Positions 1-8,622 of a DNA stretch of 64,000 nucleotides are shown in pieces. A model generated the notes under the pieces. The model did not search any database. It worked only from the letters and a program-made list of their open reading frames with translations, and was not told the DNA's origin. A program made the position numbers and the translations under genes. Each line of letters begins with the position of its first letter. The first letter of the stretch is position 1. This DNA comes from Fusibacter_A sp965140735 (GTDB lineage: Bacteria; Bacillota; Clostridia; Peptostreptococcales; Acidaminobacteraceae). The stretch spans positions 1,922,001 to 1,986,000 of the forward strand of contig OZ223306.1 in assembly GCA_965140735.1 (NCBI GenBank). The letters are read 5' to 3'.

Positions 1-600
1 TATAATATCTGGATCTTGCCTCAAAGCAGCTCTGAGTGCATGAGCAAAACTATTTGAATCATGACCAATTTCTCTTTGATTGACAATACTCTGATCGTGC
101 TTGTGCAGATATTCAATAGGGTCTTCTATAGTCATGATATGTTCGTTTCGATTTTTATTCATAAAATCCACCATAGACGCCAGCGTGGTGGATTTACCAC
201 TCCCAGTAGGGCCTGTTACCAAAATTAACCCCCTCTGCTGTTGAGCTAATTCCTTTAATATCGTTGGTAATTTCAAAGCTTCCATCGTGGGGATGTTCAG
301 CGCCACCACCCTAAGTGCCATACAATAACTGCCTCTTTGCTTGTAGATATTCACCCTAAACCGCCCCAGCCCAGGATTTGAAAAGGAAAAATCGAGTTCA
401 CCCTTTTCTTCAAAAGCATCAATTTGCTTCGGCGTTAGCATGGCTTTTATGATTCTCTTGGTGTCATCCGGCATTAAACGTTCATCGTTGATTCGTATGA
501 GTTTACCGTTGACCCGCATAATCGGAGGCGATGCCACTGTTATGTGTACATCTGATGCACCAGCATCTATCGCTGTCTTTAAAATTTTTACAATTTCCAA
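1..600 (-). CDS. pilT: Type IV pilus retraction ATPase PilT (partial, N-terminal part)
   Basis: Hexameric cytoplasmic ATPase that powers pilus retraction in twitching motility. The visible part is the N-terminal 200 codons; the C-terminus lies beyond the left edge. A Walker A motif GPTGSGKST, an Asp-box region TIEDPIEY and the stretch ending RQDPDI are readable on the minus strand. I chose the TTG at 598-600 because a GAGGGGG ribosome binding site lies 6 bases upstream; an in-frame ATG at 618 has no such site. It follows pilB by about 20 bases, so the two are probably co-transcribed. PilT family identity is clear, but a paralogue cannot be excluded from a partial gene. Confidence 0.9.
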   Translation of the reverse strand, partial: MEIVKILKTAIDAGASDVHITVASPPIMRVNGKLIRINDERLMPDDTKRIIKAMLTPKQIDAFEEKGELDFSFSNPGLGRFRVNIYKQRGSYCMALRVVALNIPTMEALKLPTILKELAQQQRGLILVTGPTGSGKSTTLASMVDFMNKNRNEHIMTIEDPIEYLHKHDQSIVNQREIGHDSNSFAHALRAALRQDPDII

Positions 601-621
601 AGTGTTCCCCCTCGTCATTTA

Positions 622-2307
622 TTAATCATCAAAACTAAACGTCATTTTCAACATCTCATCAACAGTCGTCTCACCTTTTAGGACCATTTCTTTACAAACC
701 TTGCTGATGGGCACTAATCCATTTTTTTGTGCAATTTCGTTGATTTCATCATTTGACAACTCCAATGAAATAGCCCTACGAATCTCTTTATCTATCACAA
801 GTACCTCGTGGATCGCAGCTCTGCCTGAATAACCCGTATGATTACAAGCGTTACAACCGGTTCCTCTGTATAACAGCACAGAACTCGAAGGTTCCAAATT
901 TAGTATTTTTAAATCATTCACGGTAGGCTCATATGATGTTCGGCACTTCATACAAATCCTCTTAACCAATCGCTGAGAAATTACACCCTTTACAGCTGAT
1001 GAAATCAAATATTTTTCAACTTCCATATCCATCAGTCTAGAGAGTGTGCTCACTGTATCATTAGTATGAAGTGTAGATAAAACCACGTGTCCCGTGATAG
1101 CTGCCCTAACTGCAATCTGAGCAGTTTCAGGGTCTCTTATCTCACCAACCATAACAATGTCAGGGTCCTGTCTCAAAATTGATCGAAGCCCAGAGGCAAA
1201 AGTCAATCCAGCCTTGTTATTGACTTGAACTTGGTTAACTCCTTCAAGCTTATATTCCACAGGGTCCTCCACTGTGATGATATTTTTCTGAATGCTGTTC
1301 ATTTCTTTAAGTACTGAATAAAGCGTGGTCGTTTTACCACTACCAGTTGGACCCGTCACAAGTATAATACCCTCTGGAATTTTTAAAATTCTTTCAAAAA
1401 GACTTAAGTTCGTTGGTGTGAATCCTAACTCCTCTTTCCTCATAACCAGATTACTTTGATCAAGCAATCTAATAACAACTTTCTCTCCATATACAGTAGG
1501 AAGAACGGAAATCCTCATATCAATTGGAATGCCTTCTACCACAGTTTCCACACGGCCATCTTGTGGTGTTCGTTTTTCCGAAATATTCATTTTACCCATG
1601 ATCTTGATCCGGGTGACAATTGCGGAATGCGTATTTTTAGAAGGTTTCATAGCTTCTCTTAAGTCGCCATCAACCCGATAACGTATTCTCACATATTTGT
1701 CAAAAGGTTCGATATGAATATCACTTGCTTTAGATCTAACGGCCTGCGCTATGATGGAATTGACCAATCTAACCATTGGCGCATTAGTAACATCAGCATC
1801 TTCTTCATAAATATCTTCATAGTCATTTTGATCCTGCATATTATATTCTTTGACCGCATTTTCGGCAGATTCAGTAACATCATAGTAGCGTCTAATACAC
1901 TTTTGAATGTCGTTTGGCGCAGCAATCACAGAATCAACTTGTAGGCCTGTAATAATTCTTATATCATCTTTTGAAACCACATCTAGCGGATCTGCCATTG
2001 CAACTAAGAGCCTACCCTTTTCTAGTTTTATAGGAATAAGTTGGTGATTAGTCGCAACTGCCTCAGGAATCAGCTTAGGTACCTTGGGATCGATGTAAAT
2101 GCTGTTTAAATCCACATAAGGGATATTATACTGTGATTCCAAAACCTTGTATAAAATATCCTCCGTCAAAGCTTTATTCTTGATGAGTGTATCACCTAAT
2201 TTCCCACCAGTGATCTTTTGTGCATCAAGGGCATCATAAAGTTGTTCACTTGTAATGATGCCATCTTCAACCAGTACATCACCCAGCCTTTTTTTTAATT
2301 TCATCAT
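622..2307 (-). CDS. pilB: Type IV pilus assembly ATPase PilB (GspE/PulE family)
   Basis: Cytoplasmic ATPase that drives pilus extension. The N-terminus (about residues 1-150) is an MshEN-type domain of the kind that binds c-di-GMP in some homologues. The ATPase core has a Walker A GPTGSGKTTT near residue 320, then VEDPVEY, a Walker B-like IVMVGEIRD and a C-terminal zinc motif with CMKC and CNAC pairs. About 561 residues, the usual length. The chosen ATG (2307; 2304 is also possible) has AGAGG upstream; a longer open frame to 2346 would run into the upstream terminator T-tract. The leader carries a c-di-GMP-I riboswitch, so expression is probably tied to c-di-GMP. Confidence 0.95.
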   Translation of the reverse strand: MMKLKKRLGDVLVEDGIITSEQLYDALDAQKITGGKLGDTLIKNKALTEDILYKVLESQYNIPYVDLNSIYIDPKVPKLIPEAVATNHQLIPIKLEKGRLLVAMADPLDVVSKDDIRIITGLQVDSVIAAPNDIQKCIRRYYDVTESAENAVKEYNMQDQNDYEDIYEEDADVTNAPMVRLVNSIIAQAVRSKASDIHIEPFDKYVRIRYRVDGDLREAMKPSKNTHSAIVTRIKIMGKMNISEKRTPQDGRVETVVEGIPIDMRISVLPTVYGEKVVIRLLDQSNLVMRKEELGFTPTNLSLFERILKIPEGIILVTGPTGSGKTTTLYSVLKEMNSIQKNIITVEDPVEYKLEGVNQVQVNNKAGLTFASGLRSILRQDPDIVMVGEIRDPETAQIAVRAAITGHVVLSTLHTNDTVSTLSRLMDMEVEKYLISSAVKGVISQRLVKRICMKCRTSYEPTVNDLKILNLEPSSSVLLYRGTGCNACNHTGYSGRAAIHEVLVIDKEIRRAISLELSNDEINEIAQKNGLVPISKVCKEMVLKGETTVDEMLKMTFSFDD

Positions 2308-2333
2308 AATGGAATGCCTCTTTTTTTCTCTAT

Positions 2334-2371
2334 ACAAAAAACACAAGCTGCAGTTTATAAAAACTGCAGCT
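2334..2371 (-). terminator. Intrinsic terminator, expression platform of the pilB riboswitch
   Basis: An 11-base perfect stem (2346-2356 with 2361-2371) closes a 4-base loop and is followed on the minus strand by TGTGTTTTTT. Its 5' arm contains the GCTGCA that can instead pair with TGTGGC at the 5' end of the aptamer. Ligand binding would therefore be expected to block the terminator and switch pilB on. Confidence 0.8.
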
Positions 2372-2439
2372 GAACCGTCATAGTAAAAACACCTTAGACT
2401 TCATGCTTTGCGTCCTACTCTTTCAAGCAGTTTGCCACA
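2365..2439 (-). promoter_or_regulatory. c-di-GMP-I (GEMM-I) riboswitch upstream of pilB
   Basis: The minus strand shows the family hallmarks in order: GGCAAAC, a stem capped by a GAAA tetraloop, GGACGCAAAGC, then a second stem with TCTAAG and CTATGACGG that resembles the 11-base tetraloop receptor. A short closing helix TGTGGC/GCTGCA joins the ends and shares its 3' strand with the terminator. Known members bind c-di-GMP. The ON direction is inferred from the overlap and is consistent with c-di-GMP promoting pilus production. Confidence 0.85.
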
Positions 2440-2455
2440 TATATTATATTCATTA

Positions 2456-2484
2456 ATTATACACAATTAACAGCTCAATGTAAA
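2456..2484 (-). promoter_or_regulatory. Probable sigma-A promoter for the riboswitch-pilB-pilT transcript
   Basis: The minus strand has TTTACA (2479-2484), a 17-base spacer and a perfect TATAAT (2456-2461). Transcription would start about 10 bases before the aptamer. Confidence 0.65.
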
Positions 2485-2573
2485 TTGGTTTAAAAGATTT
2501 TTTAAGATTTATTAGTGCTTAAGTCCTATTTTAAATAGGTACTTATAATCAATTTCTTTTTTTAGTAACCGCC

Positions 2574-3365
2574 TTACCCTTTTAGTACGAATTCAATGAT
2601 CTGCCATCCAAAAAACAGTGATGTAAATGTGCCGAGTACTATAAAAGGACCAAATGGAATCGCCGTTTTCCGATCTTTCTTTAGGATCACTAGCAAGAAA
2701 ACACCTGTAATACCACCAAAAACAAAAGACAGCCAAAGTGTAAGTAAGGTCAACTTCCAGCCTAAAAACAGACCTATTACTAAGAATATTTTCACATCAC
2801 CCATCCCAAGTCCGGCAGAACCACCACCAAATCGAGCTGATATTTCAGCAATTGCAAATGTAATCCCACCACCAACCATCAGCCCTAAAAGGGCGTTTAT
2901 ATAAGAAGGCGATTCATATACTGCATAGCTGAAAAAAAGCTGATATATTGTCAACATGGCACCTGTAATCAATCCTAATAGAACGATTTGATTCGGAATA
3001 ATCATATGGTCTAAATCTATAAAAAAGACCACAATCAGAAGGGCAATAAAGAAAAAAAGAACAAAAGTGGTTCCTGTGTATCCAAATTTTATATAGCATG
3101 CAACATAAAGTAAACCTGTTAACAACTCTATCAAAGCATATCGAATAGAAAATGGTGTTTTACAAAACCGACACTTTCCACCCAATAAAAAGTAACTTAA
3201 TACTGGAATCATATCATATGGTTTTAAATCCACATGACAATGCCCACATCTGGAGCGCGGCGTAGCAATACTAATTCCCGCTGGAATTCTATAAATACAA
3301 ACATTAAGAAACGAACCTATGCAAAGTCCTAAAATGAACACAAAGGCAGTGAGTGTTAACGACAT
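2574..3365 (-). CDS. pilD: Prepilin peptidase / N-methyltransferase (A24 family)
   Basis: Polytopic membrane aspartyl protease that cleaves and N-methylates type IV prepilins. The N-terminal domain has a CGHC...CRFC cysteine pair set near residues 40-70. The catalytic aspartates lie in DLDHMIIPN (about 115) and in the GMGDVK motif (about 190). Multiple hydrophobic helices run through its 263 residues, the usual length. It lies directly upstream of the pilB riboswitch on the same strand, separated by about 200 bases, which supports a pilus cluster. A GGAG ribosome binding site precedes the ATG. Gene symbol by function; comC-type competence use is also possible. Confidence 0.93.
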   Translation of the reverse strand: MSLTLTAFVFILGLCIGSFLNVCIYRIPAGISIATPRSRCGHCHVDLKPYDMIPVLSYFLLGGKCRFCKTPFSIRYALIELLTGLLYVACYIKFGYTGTTFVLFFFIALLIVVFFIDLDHMIIPNQIVLLGLITGAMLTIYQLFFSYAVYESPSYINALLGLMVGGGITFAIAEISARFGGGSAGLGMGDVKIFLVIGLFLGWKLTLLTLWLSFVFGGITGVFLLVILKKDRKTAIPFGPFIVLGTFTSLFFGWQIIEFVLKG

Positions 3366-3453
3366 ACAGTCTCCTATCTTTACATTTTTTTACACAATTC
3401 CTTAACTATTAAACCATATTTGAACAAAGTTCACAAGAATAAAATTGTAAACT

Positions 3454-4701
3454 TTATATTATTTTTTTTTTTTTTAATAAAAGATCCAATTTATGATCCA
3501 TTTCATATAGTAGTTTGTAATGAGGTAGTCTACTAAAATGTTCCACAATATCCCATTTATCTGTTATGGTTTCTTGTAGCGAATTTGCAAATTCAATCAT
3601 CATATCATAGGTTTCATCAAAATCTTCTGGATACTTGATATCCACATGATATTGACATTTAAAAGTATAAGTTTCAAAAGCATTAGATGTTTTTAATATT
3701 TGAGCATATGGATTTAAATCACTTAGGCCACCCATTCTATCCACTAATTGAATTGAAAGTGTCCCAAGAATATTTTTATTCCCGAATTTTAAAAGTGTCG
3801 TATCTTTACCAGACTTTATTTTCATGCTCGTTCCATAAGGTACGGACCAAAGCTTATTTTTTTGATGAATAATATTTCTGATCTCTTCACCAATATAGTT
3901 TTGCATTGTCATTTTTCCTTTAGGTAAAGGCAATGATTTGTAATGATCTGATTTATACTCAACAGATTGAATAATCGCATAGATTAAAATCTCCCTTAGC
4001 AATTTTTCTTTATCTGCAACTGCCTTTTGCAAGATTGCCTGATTCGCATTTGATATCAATTCAAAGTATTCATTAAGAGATTGATAAATTTCAGGTTGTG
4101 TTGGAAAACGTTCAAAATAGCCGAGCTTATCGGGTACATTTAACTGCTCTTTTAACAAAGTCAGCTCAATTACATTTTCCGATGTCACTTTTGGTAAGTC
4201 AGTATGATTAAAAAGCCATTCCAAGTGACGGTCACTTACCAACCCCTTTCCGTGGGTTGTCCTAATATAATATTCACGCGTCCTCACGATACTCCCTTCG
4301 TGTTTAGACACAAGTGCATGAGGGATTGTCAGTCTCTTTGGGATACTGATAACACCGATTTCTTGATCTTCCCACCTAAAGAGATGTGATTCCACAAAAA
4401 TCTGTGGGCTTATGGTATCTTTACAGATATTTTCAATATGCTCTTTAAATTTATCGAAGCCATCTTTACCGGGATCTGAAAATTTGTCAAATATATGACT
4501 GCCTTCAAACAGACCATTATCCTTGACCCCCACAATGAGCATGCCCCCCTCACGATTCGCAAATGAAACAATAATAGAAGCCATTTCCTTGCCATCAAAT
4601 TTGCCTTCACCTGTTATAAATTTTGAAGTTTCCTTGAGCTCAACGCGTATATTCTCTTTTTCATAGGATTCTAAAATATTTAAAATACTTTGAATTTTCA
4701 T
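3454..4701 (-). CDS. AlbA_2/Schlafen-type putative DNA-binding protein
   Basis: The N-terminal 130 residues look like the AlbA_2 (Schlafen-like) domain: an acidic E.KETSKF start, then IVSFANREGGMLIVGVKD near residue 50, and a region of basic and aromatic residues. Members are often called transcriptional regulators or helicase-related, but the biochemical role is generally unknown. The C-terminal 270 residues are not recognised. The last codons contain an unbroken run of 14 A residues on the coding strand (3462-3475), which gives a KKKK tail. It appears to be a single-gene unit between pilD and a divergent PAS gene. Confidence 0.7.
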   Translation of the reverse strand: MKIQSILNILESYEKENIRVELKETSKFITGEGKFDGKEMASIIVSFANREGGMLIVGVKDNGLFEGSHIFDKFSDPGKDGFDKFKEHIENICKDTISPQIFVESHLFRWEDQEIGVISIPKRLTIPHALVSKHEGSIVRTREYYIRTTHGKGLVSDRHLEWLFNHTDLPKVTSENVIELTLLKEQLNVPDKLGYFERFPTQPEIYQSLNEYFELISNANQAILQKAVADKEKLLREILIYAIIQSVEYKSDHYKSLPLPKGKMTMQNYIGEEIRNIIHQKNKLWSVPYGTSMKIKSGKDTTLLKFGNKNILGTLSIQLVDRMGGLSDLNPYAQILKTSNAFETYTFKCQYHVDIKYPEDFDETYDMMIEFANSLQETITDKWDIVEHFSRLPHYKLLYEMDHKLDLLLKKKKII

Positions 4702-4814
4702 ATAGCCTCCGTTATTTTATAGCATATAAGATTATTATCGCAAAAAAAGGGCATAAATGAAATGGTATCAAATTACCAGTTCAAATTGGTTTATCCAGAA
4801 CAAAGGAGTATAAC

Positions 4815-5588
4815 ATGTTTAAAAAAGTAGATGATGTCGTCTCGTTTTTTTCCCAATTAAATAAACCGATTGTCATTTTAGACAAACACAGGGTTATTGC
4901 TATTAATCAAATCTTAGCTGAGCTTTTTTCAGTTGAGGGTCACTTGCTCATTGGAAAAACCATCTTAGATTTTTCGCCTGAATTCCAAGAAGGTCATGTC
5001 CCTTCTTCACAATTGGCTATAGAGTATATCAATAAAGCATACGAATTTGGACATGTTGATTTTAGTTGGATTCATACAGATATTTTTTTCAATTCTATTC
5101 TTTGTACCGTTAATCTGAATCAGATACAAATTGGAAATTCAAATTATCTTGTGGGCATGCTCGAGAATATCAAATATATTCCTAAATTAGAGCCTGATGA
5201 AGAAAAAAAATATTTATCTAATGGTATTCGAATTAGAACACTCCTCACTCTAAAATCTGAAGATCAACAAACCCTATTTAACATCTCTAAATCGCCTATG
5301 TGTATCTCTAATTTTAAAGGTACAATACTAAAGGTCAATAACGCTTGGACAAAAAAATTAAAAGGACATACAGAGACAGCTCAAGATAATTGTTTTTTGG
5401 ATTTTATTCATCCTGAAGATCAAATTCGAACTCAAAAAGCATTCAGTGTATTAACCAAAGGCCATGATTTATATCTTTTTAAGAATCAATATCTAGGCAT
5501 TGATGGCGATTACCTAACCATCAGATGGTCCGTCTTTTCTTATAAAATTGCCAACAAAATTTTTCTTATTGCAGACATTATGGATTAA
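4815..5588 (+). CDS. PAS-domain protein without an output domain
   Basis: A 257-residue soluble protein that appears to be two PAS folds, about residues 10-120 and 150-257. The first begins LNKPIVILDKHRVIAINQ. The second reads MCISNFKGTILKVNNAW followed by FIHPEDQIRTQKAF. No kinase, GGDEF, chemotaxis or DNA-binding domain follows; the stop lies 6 bases from the convergent adenine deaminase stop. It may be a stand-alone sensor acting in trans or a truncated sensor. The ATG follows an AAAGGAG ribosome binding site. Confidence 0.7.
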   Translation: MFKKVDDVVSFFSQLNKPIVILDKHRVIAINQILAELFSVEGHLLIGKTILDFSPEFQEGHVPSSQLAIEYINKAYEFGHVDFSWIHTDIFFNSILCTVNLNQIQIGNSNYLVGMLENIKYIPKLEPDEEKKYLSNGIRIRTLLTLKSEDQQTLFNISKSPMCISNFKGTILKVNNAWTKKLKGHTETAQDNCFLDFIHPEDQIRTQKAFSVLTKGHDLYLFKNQYLGIDGDYLTIRWSVFSYKIANKIFLIADIMD

Positions 5589-5594
5589 TCGATT

Positions 5595-7274
5595 TCATCC
5601 ACTAAAAACTGGGAGAAACCGATTTTTTTCGACATCAAAAAGACCTTGATCCGTAAGCTTAACTTCTGGAATAACAGGTAATGCTAAAAATGCAAGCGTT
5701 AAAAAAGGATCGACATCCTCTTCCATTTGAAATTCTAAGTGTACAAGTGTCATAAGATGTTTGAGCTTTTCTGCAACTTTCACAGCAGGTTGTTCACTCA
5801 TTAATCCGGCCACTTTTAAGGGTAAAACATCCAATAGACACATGCCTTTTGCTAATGCTATACCACCACCAACACGCTCGATCGCCTTTATCGCAGTATA
5901 AATACTATTATCATCACTTCCAATGGCAATTATATTATGTGAATCATGTGCAATTGTCATCGCTATTGCACCATCAACCAATTTAAGGCCACTTACATAG
6001 GCTTTACCTATGTTGCCAGTAGCATGATGCCGCTCTACAACTACAAGTTTTAAAAGCTTATCAACTACAGCTTCTGAATTATGACACTTTAAAAGAGGCG
6101 TTATTAGAGAACCTTTTAGAATTTCAATTGAGTTGATATAAGCCCCTTCTCCCTTTATTGCTAATTCTGAGATGGGAAAAGGTTTCATTCTCATAGAATT
6201 ACACATGGTTAGAGCAAGTTTACTATCTGATTTTGGTCGATTTTTATGAGAAAATACCTCATCTACTAAAAGTCCCTTTTTATAAACTTGTTCCACTTCA
6301 AAAAGAGCCGCTGATTTCAATATCAGTAAATCCGCTTGGTATCCAGGAGCGATTGCACCTACATTTTCCAACTGATAACAATTCGCTGCATTAATCGTTG
6401 CAATTTGAACGGCATCTTCAAGGGATAATCCACTTGATATAGCCTTACGAACATGATTGTCAATGTGTCCTTCTTTCAAGATATCTTGAGGATGACGGTC
6501 ATCAGTACAAAAAAGAATTCGATTTAGATTCCCTGAATCCACGCCTTTTATCAACACATCAAAGTTTCGCGCTGCTGAACCTTCACGGATCATTATGAAC
6601 ATACCCTTCTCTACTTTTTCTCTAAGCTCTTCTGCGGTTTCACACTCATGATCTGTTCGAATCCCTGCACTAATATAGTGATCTAAATCTACTCCTGTAA
6701 GTCCTGGGGCATGTCCATCAATATTCTTATTAATACTTTTAAAGAAATGAATTTTTTCTAAAACATCTTCGTCAGAAGCTAAGACACCATTAAAATTCAT
6801 CATCTCACCCAAACCTATGACCTTTTTATGATGTGCATACAACGCGAGATCCTTCGCGTTAAGCTGTGCACCGGAATGTTCAAAAGGTGTTGCAGGAACA
6901 CAAGAAGGTAAGTTTATATAAATATCAAGCAAACATTTCTCTGAGGCTTCAATCATATACCTGAGGCCTTCCATCCCAAGCACATTAGCGATTTCATGAG
7001 GATCTGAAATAACAGTGGTTGTGCCCAAGGGCAACACTAATCTCTCAAATTCATATGGTGTAACCATTGAAGATTCTATATGTACATGTGCATCAATAAG
7101 CCCAGGAACTACTCTAGCGCCTTTCAAATCAACGATTTTCTTACCAATATATCCCTCAAAGCCAACAATAACGCCACTATCAATTGCGAGATCACTTAAA
7201 TGCCATTGTTTTGAAAATACATTTAAAATTAATGCATTATGTAATACCAATTCAACAATTTTCTGACTTCCCAT
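5595..7274 (-). CDS. ade: Adenine deaminase
   Basis: Metal-dependent amidohydrolase that converts adenine to hypoxanthine and ammonia in purine salvage. Metal-ligand and active-site motifs are seen in order: DAHVHIESS near residue 62, DPHEIANV near 95, GHAPGL near 190, and a FCTDDRHP motif near 265. The 559-residue length fits the family. The second half carries the AIAMTIAHDSHN segment of the adenine deaminase C-terminal domain. A GGGGGTG ribosome binding site precedes the ATG. It is probably monocistronic, converging on the PAS gene. Confidence 0.93.
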   Translation of the reverse strand: MGSQKIVELVLHNALILNVFSKQWHLSDLAIDSGVIVGFEGYIGKKIVDLKGARVVPGLIDAHVHIESSMVTPYEFERLVLPLGTTTVISDPHEIANVLGMEGLRYMIEASEKCLLDIYINLPSCVPATPFEHSGAQLNAKDLALYAHHKKVIGLGEMMNFNGVLASDEDVLEKIHFFKSINKNIDGHAPGLTGVDLDHYISAGIRTDHECETAEELREKVEKGMFIMIREGSAARNFDVLIKGVDSGNLNRILFCTDDRHPQDILKEGHIDNHVRKAISSGLSLEDAVQIATINAANCYQLENVGAIAPGYQADLLILKSAALFEVEQVYKKGLLVDEVFSHKNRPKSDSKLALTMCNSMRMKPFPISELAIKGEGAYINSIEILKGSLITPLLKCHNSEAVVDKLLKLVVVERHHATGNIGKAYVSGLKLVDGAIAMTIAHDSHNIIAIGSDDNSIYTAIKAIERVGGGIALAKGMCLLDVLPLKVAGLMSEQPAVKVAEKLKHLMTLVHLEFQMEEDVDPFLTLAFLALPVIPEVKLTDQGLFDVEKNRFLPVFSG

Positions 7275-7378
7275 AAATTCACCCCCTAAGTTATTATATC
7301 ACATCAAATGCGCTAAAAATAACCAGCCTTTATCCTCTAAATGCTTATCTTGATACTCTATTTTGAGAACACACAATA

Positions 7379-7433
7379 ACGCTATACTAAAAGGGATATT
7401 GCCATAAATGCAATATCCCTTTTAGTATAGCGT
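7379..7433. repeat. 24-base perfect inverted repeat with a 7-base loop
   Basis: Arms 7379-7402 and 7410-7433 are exact reverse complements around CATAAAT. The element lies in the gap between adenine deaminase and the YesL-like gene, both on the minus strand. Neither side is followed by a T-tract, so it is not a standard intrinsic terminator. It could be a strong RNA hairpin that ends or protects the YesL transcript, or a small palindromic repeat. Nothing else of note was seen in the 263-base gap. Confidence 0.75.
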
Positions 7434-7537
7434 CACTTTAAATTTTGTAATCAAATGCTTATAAAAACATTTAATTTTATAAATTTCAAGTTTTATTATA
7501 ATGTGGTTAAAAAATCTGAATGCGCTTGAATTGATAT

Positions 7538-8179
7538 TTATTTTTTTATACTCAGTTCCTCTCGAACTTCATCACTAACATATTTTTCGATAATGACACG
7601 TTCTAAAATAAAACGCTCAAGGATATATGCCCATGCACTAAACATAATCAAAATGAAAAAACTCGATATATAGTGCCCTAGAATATAAAATAATAGAAGT
7701 GTGAAAATCATTGAAATAGAAGTTATGACATGTTTATGCGCCATAATAAAAGCACTTTTTATAGCCTCTTTGTTACTTAGTGTCAATTTAGACTGTATGC
7801 CAAAATAATACAAACTGACCACAATAAGTTCATACAAAACAATGTATTGAAACACGACAAAGACAAAACTGAGTTGCTTTAAAATCTCTATATTCAAAAG
7901 ATTAAAATAGGAAATAAATGCGATGACCATAACACCGCCCCAGTAGAGCGTTACTTGTTTAAAATTCATCTTTAAGCTTTTAAAATAAAGTTGTCTTATG
8001 TTGCCTTCTTCACGTCGCAACCCATGATAGATCGCATAGATCATAGCGGTAATAGCCACACCAGTTCCAACGCCCAAAGTCAAAAAAGACGTTAGTAAGA
8101 AATAAATATTGAGCATGATCAGTTCATACAGCAAAGTCATAATTTGTGAAAAAGGACTGTCCATATCAAATATTCTCAT
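7538..8179 (-). CDS. YesL/DUF624-like membrane protein
   Basis: An integral membrane protein with about five hydrophobic segments, including NIYFLLTSFLTLGVGTG near residue 25. The overall pattern matches the YesL (DUF624) family, whose function is unknown. The start at 8179 has a GGAG site 8 bases upstream. It overlaps the end of the hemerythrin gene by 14 bases, which points to translational coupling. The polar C-terminus is rich in charged residues. Confidence 0.65.
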   Translation of the reverse strand: MRIFDMDSPFSQIMTLLYELIMLNIYFLLTSFLTLGVGTGVAITAMIYAIYHGLRREEGNIRQLYFKSLKMNFKQVTLYWGGVMVIAFISYFNLLNIEILKQLSFVFVVFQYIVLYELIVVSLYYFGIQSKLTLSNKEAIKSAFIMAHKHVITSISMIFTLLLFYILGHYISSFFILIMFSAWAYILERFILERVIIEKYVSDEVREELSIKK

Positions 8180-8594
8180 GCTTATGCTCCACGCCACTTG
8201 GCAAATAAGGGATATAAGCTGAATCCGTCCCTTTTACATGCGACATAATCCAATTTACAACAAACGCTAGCAAATCAAGTAACGTTTGATAACGATCATT
8301 CTCGATTTCTTCCGTTTTTACGCGATTAAGAAAGTTGATAAATTGTTGATGCTCTTTTTTATGCTTTTCAAGACCGGGAAATTTGATTGCCTCTAAAATT
8401 TTCTCTTCAGCTTCAAAGTGCTTCATTGTGTATAAGTGCAGTTTCACTAAAATACGAATAATTTCATCATAGTTATAATCTGTTTCTGTATACTCTTCAA
8501 ACAACGTCTCAAGTTGAGTTGCTATATTAAACAATTGTTGATGTTGACGATCAATTATCTCATTTCCAACTGCTAAACTTTCATCCCAAACCAT
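8166..8594 (-). CDS. Bacteriohemerythrin (hemerythrin-like O2-binding protein)
   Basis: A 142-residue four-helix protein that binds O2 at a di-iron site. The family ligands are visible: HQQLF near residue 18, HLYTMKHFEAEE near 53-63, HKKEHQQF near 77-81, and a last ligand set NWIMSHVKGTDSAY near the C-terminus. In anaerobes such proteins store, sense or detoxify oxygen. It overlaps the YesL-like gene downstream and lies 28 bases after the FUSC-type gene, so the three may form one operon. Confidence 0.92.
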   Translation of the reverse strand: MVWDESLAVGNEIIDRQHQQLFNIATQLETLFEEYTETDYNYDEIIRILVKLHLYTMKHFEAEEKILEAIKFPGLEKHKKEHQQFINFLNRVKTEEIENDRYQTLLDLLAFVVNWIMSHVKGTDSAYIPYLPSGVEHKHENI

Positions 8595-8622
8595 TAAATA
8601 GCCTCCTTATTAAGTCAATGCG

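Noticed and set aside
7379..7433. Simple intrinsic terminator at the 24-base inverted repeat
   Set aside because: No T-tract follows on either strand, so it is reported as an inverted repeat of unknown role.
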